NCBI GenBank assembly: GCA_030840515.1 | Contig: JAVEEJ010000284.1 | Coordinates: 1 to 7,728, forward strand | Direction: 5' to 3' | DNA from: Frankiaceae bacterium | Lineage (GTDB): Bacteria > Actinomycetota > Actinomycetes > JAVEEJ01 | Length of the DNA: 7,728 bases | Part shown: positions 1 through 4,944 of the stretch, one piece after another | Layout of the letters: the number at the start of each line of letters is the position of its first letter | Position numbering within the stretch: position 1 is the first letter of the stretch | Program-made: the position numbers and the translations under genes | Notes under the pieces: generated by a model | What the model was told of the DNA's origin: nothing | What the model saw: only the letters and a program-made list of their open reading frames with translations | Database searches by the model: none

Positions 1-394
1 TTTGCTTCGAGATGATCTCCCCACACACCGGGCAATGCGTATGCCCGATCCGCGCGTACAGCTGGCGGAGGTAGTCGTAGATCTCGGTGATGGTCCCGAC
101 CGTCGAGCGCGGGTTGCGGGAGGTGGACTTCTGGTCGATCGAGACCGCGGGGCTCAGGCCTTCGATGAAGTCGACGTCCGGCTTGTCCATCTGACCGAGG
201 AACTGACGCGCGTAGGCACTCAACGACTCGACGTAGCGACGCTGGCCCTCGGCGAAGATCGTGTCGAACGCGAGGCTCGACTTGCCCGACCCTGACAGGC
301 CGGTGAAGACGATCAGCGCGTCGCGCGGGAGGTCGAGCGAGACGTCCTTGAGGTTGTGCTCACGGGCGCCGCGTACGACGAGACGGTCGGCCAC
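1..394 (-). CDS. uvrA: UvrA, excinuclease ABC subunit A (N-terminal 131 codons only, runs off left edge)
   Basis: DNA-damage recognition ATPase of the UvrABC nucleotide excision repair complex, acting in the cytoplasm on DNA. The visible part begins VADRLVVRGAREHN and carries the first ABC Walker A motif GLSGSGKS at residues 32-39, then the family blocks AEGQRRYVESLSAYARQF (48-65), DQKSTSRNPRSTVGT (87-101) and YDYLRQLYARIG (106-117). It ends just after CPVC (121-124), where a UvrA zinc-binding module begins. Full-length family members are about 950 residues, so most of the gene lies outside the window. The GTG at 394 was chosen because it gives the usual UvrA N-terminus and no start codon lies just upstream in frame; the Shine-Dalgarno is weak (GAAAG). 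It is divergent from the hydrolase at 522, with a LexA-box candidate between them. The identification is essentially certain. Confidence 0.97.
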   Translation of the reverse strand, partial: MADRLVVRGAREHNLKDVSLDLPRDALIVFTGLSGSGKSSLAFDTIFAEGQRRYVESLSAYARQFLGQMDKPDVDFIEGLSPAVSIDQKSTSRNPRSTVGTITEIYDYLRQLYARIGHTHCPVCGEIISKQ

Positions 395-431
395 AGGCTG
401 CTTTCGATAGGACGGTCGAGGGGCTCTGGAG

Positions 432-437
432 ATGCTA
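432..437 (-). promoter_or_regulatory. Possible -10 element for uvrA
   Basis: On the minus strand this reads TAGCAT (TANNNT type), about 38 bases upstream of the uvrA GTG. No convincing -35 hexamer is seen 16-18 bases further upstream. If real, the LexA-box candidate at 469-484 would sit about 31 bases upstream of this -10, near the -35 region. This is a visual call only. Confidence 0.25.
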
Positions 438-468
438 ACCGGGGGGTCCGACAAGTCCTTCCCGATCA

Positions 469-484
469 TGGAACACGGGTACGA
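469..484. promoter_or_regulatory. Candidate LexA (SOS) box between uvrA and the MBL hydrolase
   Basis: The sequence TGGAACACGGGTACGA matches the actinobacterial LexA operator TCGAAC-N4-GTTCGA at 10 of 12 defined positions, with the correct 4-base spacer. The mismatches are C to G at position 2 and T to A in the right half. It lies 75 bases upstream of the uvrA start and 38 bases upstream of the hydrolase start, so it could act on either divergent promoter. LexA control of uvrA is established in several bacteria, which makes the position sensible; binding itself is inference. Confidence 0.5.
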
Positions 485-509
485 CGACGCGTGGTTGTGG
501 CGTTCTGGG

Positions 510-515
510 TAGGTT
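510..515 (+). promoter_or_regulatory. Possible -10 element for a leaderless hydrolase mRNA
   Basis: TAGGTT fits the TANNNT -10 pattern and ends exactly six bases before the ATG at 522. That is the spacing expected if transcription starts on the A of the start codon. There is no good Shine-Dalgarno before this ATG, which favours leaderless translation, a common mode in actinobacteria. No recognisable -35 is present, so the call is tentative. Confidence 0.3.
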
Positions 516-521
516 CCGGAC

Positions 522-1127
522 ATGCCTTTGGAGATCATCCGCAGGTCCGTGGGCCCGATGGACAACATCGCCTACCTGCTCCGTGACACCGACGCCGGCC
601 AGGCCTTGCTCATCGACGCGGCCAACGAGGCCGAGACGCTGCTGGGGATGCTGAGCTCACCAGCGGAGCTCAGGACCGTGGTCACCACGCACCAGCACCC
701 GGACCACTGGCAGGCGCTCGAGGCGTTCGTCGCCGCGACAGGGGCGCAGACCGTGGCCCACCCGGAGGACGCCGAGCCGCTGCCTGTGACCCCCGACCGC
801 CTGGTCAAGGACGGGGACCGCGTCGCCGTGGGCTCGAACGAGCTGTCAGTGATCCACCTGGTGGGCCACACGCCCGGCTCGATCGCGCTGCTGTGGGAGG
901 ACCCCTCGGGACCACCGCAGCTGTTCACCGGCGACAGCCTGTTCCCCGGCGGGCCGGGCAACACGTGGGGCGACGCGGAGCGGTTCACGACGTTGATGGA
1001 CGACCTGGAGCGCAAGGTCTTCGGTGTTCTTCCGGACGAGACGCTGGTTCACCCCGGCCACGGAGCAGGCACCACGTTGGGCGTCGAGCGGCCCCACCTC
1101 GAGGAGTGGCGCGACCGCGGCTGGTGA
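522..1127 (+). CDS. MBL-fold metallo-hydrolase (glyoxalase II-like)
   Basis: A 201-aa cytoplasmic protein of the metallo-beta-lactamase superfamily, with the compact size of glyoxalase II-like hydrolases. The full metal-site pattern is visible: THQHPDH gives H57, H59, D61 and H62; VGHTPGS gives H116; FTGDSLF gives D138; HPGHG gives H180. A two-metal hydrolytic centre is therefore expected, probably acting on a thioester or similar small substrate, but the substrate cannot be read from sequence. There is no signal peptide. The ATG at 522 gives the N-terminus (IRRSVGPMDNIAYLL) typical of these proteins; it has no strong Shine-Dalgarno and may be leaderless. It is divergent from uvrA, an arrangement I recall from mycobacteria (Rv1637c-uvrA). 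It ends 7 bases from the convergent gene's stop codon. A mycothiol-linked thioesterase role is possible but unproven. Confidence 0.92.
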   Translation: MPLEIIRRSVGPMDNIAYLLRDTDAGQALLIDAANEAETLLGMLSSPAELRTVVTTHQHPDHWQALEAFVAATGAQTVAHPEDAEPLPVTPDRLVKDGDRVAVGSNELSVIHLVGHTPGSIALLWEDPSGPPQLFTGDSLFPGGPGNTWGDAERFTTLMDDLERKVFGVLPDETLVHPGHGAGTTLGVERPHLEEWRDRGW

Positions 1128-1134
1128 CGCCTCG

Positions 1135-1935
1135 TCAATATCCGGGGAAGACGGCGCGCAGATCCTCGAGGGTCACATCACCGGTCATGGCGACGTCATC
1201 GGGCGTATGACGTGGCGTGAGGCGTCCGGCCAACAGGCGAATGAACGACTCCGCAGGAAGTCGCAGGGTCGCTGTTGCGTGCTGAGGTGTGTGCGCGAGC
1301 GCAACCTGATCGCCGATCAGCAACCCGAAGTCCGCCGTCGGGGAAGTCGTCGTCTCAACCGCGACAGCAGCCTCGCGGCCGCCGAGCGCGCCCGGCTTGC
1401 CCGTGAAACCGAGCATGAAGGCGATAGGACCCTGCAGCTGCTCGAGCAGCACCGCGGCAACGTCCGCCGGGATGGCGGCGGCGTCGTCGAAGGCGACCTC
1501 CACGTCCCACCCGTGCAGCGCCGCCTCGTTGAGACGCAGCCCAGCCATCAGGGTCAGGTCCGCCGGATCGGGCAGGTAGGAGACCGGAATCCGCAGGTTG
1601 TGGCGCTGGTCGGGGTCGAGTGCTTCGTACGCCGACACGAGCTGCTCGGTCTCGCGCAGGAAACCCTCCGCCTGCTCACGTGGTGACAGGGCGTTCCAGC
1701 GGTCCCAGATCGCCTGGTTGGCGTCGGAGGGTCGCTCGTCGGCCGCGGGTGCGGCGCGCAGGACGATGAGCCCGATCTCGGCGGCGCTGCCCAGGTGCGA
1801 GAGAACCTGAGCCACGGTCCACTCAGACGCTCCCGACGGCCGTGCAAGGTCGTCATCCGACATCGACCTGGCTCGCGTGGCCACGAGGTCGTAGCTAGCG
1901 CGGTAGGCCGCGATCGTCCGATCCACCAGGGACAT
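1135..1935 (-). CDS. Maleylpyruvate isomerase/DinB-like family, probably mycothiol-dependent enzyme
   Basis: A 266-aa cytoplasmic protein of the actinobacterial MDMPI family (DinB-like four-helix N-terminal domain plus an SCP2-like C-terminal domain). The N-terminal part has SGASEWTVAQVLSHLG, with H47 as probable metal ligand, and NEAALHGWDV, giving E137 and H141 in the E-x3-H spacing of the Corynebacterium glutamicum mycothiol-dependent maleylpyruvate isomerase (H52, E144, H148). The C-terminal part ends with LPAESFIRLLAGRLTP and VTLEDLRAVFPGY, typical of this family. Most members have unknown substrates, so an actual isomerase role is not claimed. The frame is open upstream to 2040, but the ATG at 1935 was chosen because family proteins start at MSLVDRT-like sequence; a GGAG lies 3 bases upstream of it, rather close. 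An ATG at 1989 is the alternative. It is convergent with the MBL hydrolase and not obviously linked to the signalling genes upstream. Confidence 0.88.
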   Translation of the reverse strand: MSLVDRTIAAYRASYDLVATRARSMSDDDLARPSGASEWTVAQVLSHLGSAAEIGLIVLRAAPAADERPSDANQAIWDRWNALSPREQAEGFLRETEQLVSAYEALDPDQRHNLRIPVSYLPDPADLTLMAGLRLNEAALHGWDVEVAFDDAAAIPADVAAVLLEQLQGPIAFMLGFTGKPGALGGREAAVAVETTTSPTADFGLLIGDQVALAHTPQHATATLRLPAESFIRLLAGRLTPRHTPDDVAMTGDVTLEDLRAVFPGY

Positions 1936-1999
1936 CAGCTCCGGTGGCCCGGGTCGATCGTGCCGTAGCGGGGTCCCATCTCGCTCCATATGGTCACGG

Positions 2000-2005
2000 A
2001 CCCTA
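2000..2005 (-). promoter_or_regulatory. Possible -10 element for the MDMPI-family gene
   Basis: On the minus strand this reads TAGGGT (TANNNT), about 65 bases upstream of the chosen ATG at 1935 and 10 bases upstream of the alternative ATG at 1989. No clear -35 is found; the stretch where a spacer would lie is filled by the palindrome at 2009-2023. Visual call only. Confidence 0.3.
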
Positions 2006-2008
2006 GTT

Positions 2009-2023
2009 GCTCCGGCCCGGAGC
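2009..2023. promoter_or_regulatory. 15-bp palindrome, possible operator or small hairpin
   Basis: GCTCCGG-C-CCGGAGC is a perfect 7+7 inverted repeat around one central base. It lies 26 bases past the stop of the GGDEF-EAL gene and just upstream of the -10 candidate of the MDMPI-family gene. It could be an operator within that promoter's spacer, or a small RNA hairpin (6-bp stem, 3-base loop) ending the GGDEF-EAL transcript. No T-run follows on either strand, so a classical intrinsic terminator is not supported. Confidence 0.35.
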
Positions 2024-2049
2024 GGTTCTGGCTCAATCACCTCGCTGGC

Positions 2050-4803
2050 TCAGTTACTCGCTGGCGGCATCCAGACCCCGGGCTTCGGGGTGATGGCAGC
2101 CCGCGGCGCGGGAACGAGCGACACCGGCCTGGGCCGGCGCCCTCGCACCCACGTGCTGAGCGACTGAGCGTCAAGTGGCCGGCACAGCAGATAGCCCTGG
2201 ATCTGGTCAGCACCCATCGCCTGCAAGGCAGTGAGCTCACCTTCCGTCTCCACGCCCTCCGCGATGATCCCCAGGTCATTGGCGTGACCGAGCTCGGTCA
2301 GCATGCGCACGAGCGAACGCCCCCGCTTCTGGTCGAGCTGCCTCGTGAACGATCGGTCGATCTTGATGACGTCGATGGGCAGGTGCTGAAGGTGCGCGAT
2401 GGAGGTGTAGCCGGTGCCGAAGTCGTCGATCGCCACCCGGATCCCCAGGGCCCGCACCGCATCGAGCTCAACGCCGGCCGCGACCAGGTCGTCGACGAGC
2501 ACAGTCTCCGTGATCTCGATGGTGAGCAGGTGGGGAAGGGCCTTTGTGGTCTGCAGCATCTGGAGCAGGTGCCGGACCAGCTGCCCGCTGAGGAGATGAC
2601 GCCCGGAGATGTTCACGGCGATCGGGATGGCCGCCAGCTCCGAGTCGGTCGACCAGGCTCCTAGCTGCCTGCCCACCTGGTTGAGCACCCAACGATCCAG
2701 GTCGACGATGAGCGAGGTCTGCTCAGCGATCGGGATGAACGCGTCCGGGGCCAGAAGCCCGTGCTCCGGCCGGTCCCAGCGAACCAGGGCCTCGACGCCA
2801 TCCAGCGCGCCACTCGAGGCGTTGATCACCGGCTGGAAGTCCAGCCGCAGTCCGCCCCCCGTGGGGTCGGCCAGAGCACTGGCGAGCGCGCGCTCGATGT
2901 CCTCACGCTCGAGCATGCGCTGTTGCATGTCGACGTCGAAGATCTCCACCGCGGAACGATCATGACTCTTCGCCCGGTACATCGCGGCATCTGCGCGGGC
3001 CAGCAGCTGGAGCGGCTCCTCGGGCCCGTCCATGGCCATGGCGATGCCCACTGCGACACCGACCTCGATGCTGAACGCGCCGAACTCGATCGGCTCCTCC
3101 ACGGCTGCGAGGAGCCGTCGCGCAAGGTCCGTCGCATGCCCGATTCCGCCCACTTGCTCGGCGAGTACGACGAACTCGTCGCCGCCCAGGCGAGCCACGA
3201 GGTCGCCGGGCCGCAGGCAGCCGGAGATGCGCTCGGCGACCGCCCGAAGCACACGGTCCCCACCTTCGTGTCCATACCGGTCGTTGACCGACTTGAAGTC
3301 GTTGAGGTCGAGGAACAGCAGGGCCACCGCGTTCCCGCTGCGGCCGGCGCGGTGGAGCGAGGTCTGGATGGCGGCGAGCGCGCCCGCGCGGTTGGCGATC
3401 CCGGTCAGAGGGTCGTGCGTGGCCTGATGCGCCAGGTGGGTCTGCAGCTGCTGCCGCTCGACGATGGACGCTGAAAGCAGCGCCACGGAGCTCTCGAGGG
3501 ACTCGCCCAGGCGACCGGGCAGCGGAGCCTTGAGCACCGGGTCGGTGAATCTGCATGCGGCCAGCGCCGTCGCCTTCGCATCCAGCAGCTTCAAGGTGGC
3601 GACGAGGTCCTCGAATGCGCTGAACGCCAACCTCGTCTCACGCGGCCCCCTGCGACGCGCCGACCCCGGGTCCTCGTCCAAGCGCCCTTCGTTGACTCCG
3701 TGCGCATATGCCCCCAGCGCGCGGAGGGGTCGCGCGATGGAGCGGGCGAAGGCAATCGCGATGGCGATCAGCAGCAGCGAGAAGACGGTCGAGAGCGCCC
3801 CTTGCATGACAAAGGCACGGTGCTCCGACAGCTCCAGCGCGCGCGCCTCACGAGTGACCCCCGTTGCGGTCGTGCTCACCAGGTCGTTCAGCAGGCGCCC
3901 GCGGGTGAGGTAGCCACCGAACACCGCCGTCGTGGTCGCGATGTCGGGTCTCAGACCTGCTCGCGCGGCCTCGAGAGCCCCCTCGAATGGGCGCACTCGC
4001 GGGTCCTCATGGATCAGCGTCAGCGCGCGGACGACCGCGGGGACCCCCAGGTCATGGATCCGTTGCTCGGCCGAGGTGTAGTCACCCAGCTCGGTGCCCA
4101 GCCGGACGAGCACCACATCGCGCGACTGCTGGCTGGCGCCTGGCGCCGCGAACCAGAGGATGCTCAGATCGATGCCCTGACGCGCCGAGACGTCCGTGAG
4201 GTCGTCCGCTGCCCGCAGCGACTCCAGTCCCGTCAAGAGCTTGTCACCGGAGAGGCCGCGCACCGATTGCTCCAGGAGGCGCAACCTTGAGTTGAACGCG
4301 TTCTGCGCCGCGGTGGCGTAGCCCCGGAATGCCTGCACCTGCCGTTGGGGAGTCAACGTCCCCGCGTCGACCGCGGTGTACATGACCGAGAGCTCCTCGG
4401 CAGACACAGGCGAGCCGGACCCGAGCACCTTCAACGCCGCGGAGGCCGTCGCGCGAGCGCCACGCTCGATCGCCGCTACGTCGAACCCGATCGAGACCGA
4501 CGCCGTCTCCACGCTCACCCCGAGCTCCTGGAAGCGCACCCTGAACTCCGCAGCGGAGCGCTGCTCGCTCATGGCGGAGTGAATGTCGACGAGCGCGTCG
4601 AGCTCACTGACCCGCATGCCGGCCACCGCTGCGTCGTGCGTCTTGGCACGCCCACTGACGACCGCAGACGCCGACGCCACTGCAAGCAGGCTGACCGGGA
4701 TCATCACCAGTGCGATGAGCCGACCCCGGACACCGGTGGTTGGCCACCTGAGCCGTGGGCTGCGCCGTCCGTCGCTTTGTGCAACGGGCCACATGCGTGT
4801 CAA
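2050..4803 (-). CDS. Membrane bifunctional c-di-GMP enzyme: sensor - HAMP-like - GGDEF - EAL
   Basis: A 917-aa inner-membrane signalling protein predicted to make and degrade cyclic di-GMP. Order: basic N-terminus; TM1 about 29-50; extracytoplasmic region 51-333, mostly helical in appearance and similar in layout to NIT-type sensors; TM2 about 334-353; HAMP-like segment about 354-408; linker; GGDEF domain about 455-615; EAL domain about 633-885; Pro/Arg-rich tail. The cyclase motif GGDEF is intact (540-544) and is preceded by an RxxD inhibitory site, RPGD (531-534), at the canonical five-residue distance. The phosphodiesterase residues are also present: EALVRW (E671), N731, E763 in EITET, IDDFGTGY (D793, D794), K814, AEGVET (E849) and Q869. 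Which activity dominates cannot be predicted. The TTG at 4803 was chosen because GGAGGAA lies five bases upstream; the ATG at 4794 would be about 16 bases from it. It lies 141 bp downstream of the REC-HD-GYP regulator, probably in the same regulatory unit. The sensed ligand is unknown. Confidence 0.93.
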   Translation of the reverse strand: MTRMWPVAQSDGRRSPRLRWPTTGVRGRLIALVMIPVSLLAVASASAVVSGRAKTHDAAVAGMRVSELDALVDIHSAMSEQRSAAEFRVRFQELGVSVETASVSIGFDVAAIERGARATASAALKVLGSGSPVSAEELSVMYTAVDAGTLTPQRQVQAFRGYATAAQNAFNSRLRLLEQSVRGLSGDKLLTGLESLRAADDLTDVSARQGIDLSILWFAAPGASQQSRDVVLVRLGTELGDYTSAEQRIHDLGVPAVVRALTLIHEDPRVRPFEGALEAARAGLRPDIATTTAVFGGYLTRGRLLNDLVSTTATGVTREARALELSEHRAFVMQGALSTVFSLLLIAIAIAFARSIARPLRALGAYAHGVNEGRLDEDPGSARRRGPRETRLAFSAFEDLVATLKLLDAKATALAACRFTDPVLKAPLPGRLGESLESSVALLSASIVERQQLQTHLAHQATHDPLTGIANRAGALAAIQTSLHRAGRSGNAVALLFLDLNDFKSVNDRYGHEGGDRVLRAVAERISGCLRPGDLVARLGGDEFVVLAEQVGGIGHATDLARRLLAAVEEPIEFGAFSIEVGVAVGIAMAMDGPEEPLQLLARADAAMYRAKSHDRSAVEIFDVDMQQRMLEREDIERALASALADPTGGGLRLDFQPVINASSGALDGVEALVRWDRPEHGLLAPDAFIPIAEQTSLIVDLDRWVLNQVGRQLGAWSTDSELAAIPIAVNISGRHLLSGQLVRHLLQMLQTTKALPHLLTIEITETVLVDDLVAAGVELDAVRALGIRVAIDDFGTGYTSIAHLQHLPIDVIKIDRSFTRQLDQKRGRSLVRMLTELGHANDLGIIAEGVETEGELTALQAMGADQIQGYLLCRPLDAQSLSTWVRGRRPRPVSLVPAPRAAITPKPGVWMPPASN

Positions 4804-4808
4804 GGCGC

Positions 4809-4815
4809 TTCCTCC
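4809..4815 (-). promoter_or_regulatory. Strong Shine-Dalgarno that selects a TTG start
   Basis: On the minus strand GGAGGAA stands five bases before the TTG at 4803, an ideal spacing. The next in-frame start, ATG at 4794, is too distant. This supports TTG as the initiator of the GGDEF-EAL protein. Confidence 0.75.
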
Positions 4816-4825
4816 AGATCGGCGG

Positions 4826-4860
4826 GGTGGGTGGCGCCCAGCAGCTGGGCCTCACCCACC
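4826..4860 (-). other. Strong RNA hairpin in the leader of the GGDEF-EAL gene
   Basis: Outer arms GGTGGGTG (4853-4860 on the minus strand) and CACCCACC (4826-4833) pair over 8 bp. After a 2x2 internal mismatch, GCCCAG and CTGGGC pair over 6 bp around a 3-base loop. The structure ends 10 bases upstream of the Shine-Dalgarno and begins 85 bases after the stop of the upstream regulator gene. No T-run follows on either strand. It could be a U-less terminator or attenuator between the two genes, or a leader structure affecting expression of the GGDEF-EAL gene. Confidence 0.55.
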
Positions 4861-4911
4861 TCATCGACCTCCCCCACCCCGGCAACAGATGCGTGGAGCT
4901 GTCATCGACCT
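4861..4911. repeat. 10-bp direct repeat in the intergenic region
   Basis: TCATCGACCT occurs at 4861-4870 and again at 4902-4911, 41 bp apart start to start (about four helical turns). Both copies lie between the regulator gene and the GGDEF-EAL gene, upstream of the hairpin. This spacing would suit two sites bound on the same DNA face. It may also be chance, though an exact 10-mer repeat within 141 bp is not expected often. Confidence 0.4.
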
Positions 4912-4944
4912 GATGCATGCGCCAAGCGGTGGGGTCAGAAGTGA

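Noticed and set aside
1024..1686. Plus-strand open frame of 220 codons overlapping the hydrolase end and the MDMPI-family gene
   Set aside because: It overlaps two genes with clear family motifs, and its own translation matches nothing recognisable.
1936..2040. N-terminal extension of the MDMPI-family protein from an upstream start
   Set aside because: The extra residues (Pro/Arg-rich) do not fit the family N-terminus and would cover the promoter-like elements; the ATG at 1935 matches the usual start.
2761..3474. Plus-strand open frame of 237 codons antisense to the GGDEF domain
   Set aside because: It is the complement of conserved GGDEF/EAL coding sequence, with low-complexity composition and no domain.
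4826..4860. Hairpin as a classical rho-independent terminator
   Set aside because: No T-run follows on either strand, so it is listed only as a hairpin of unknown role.
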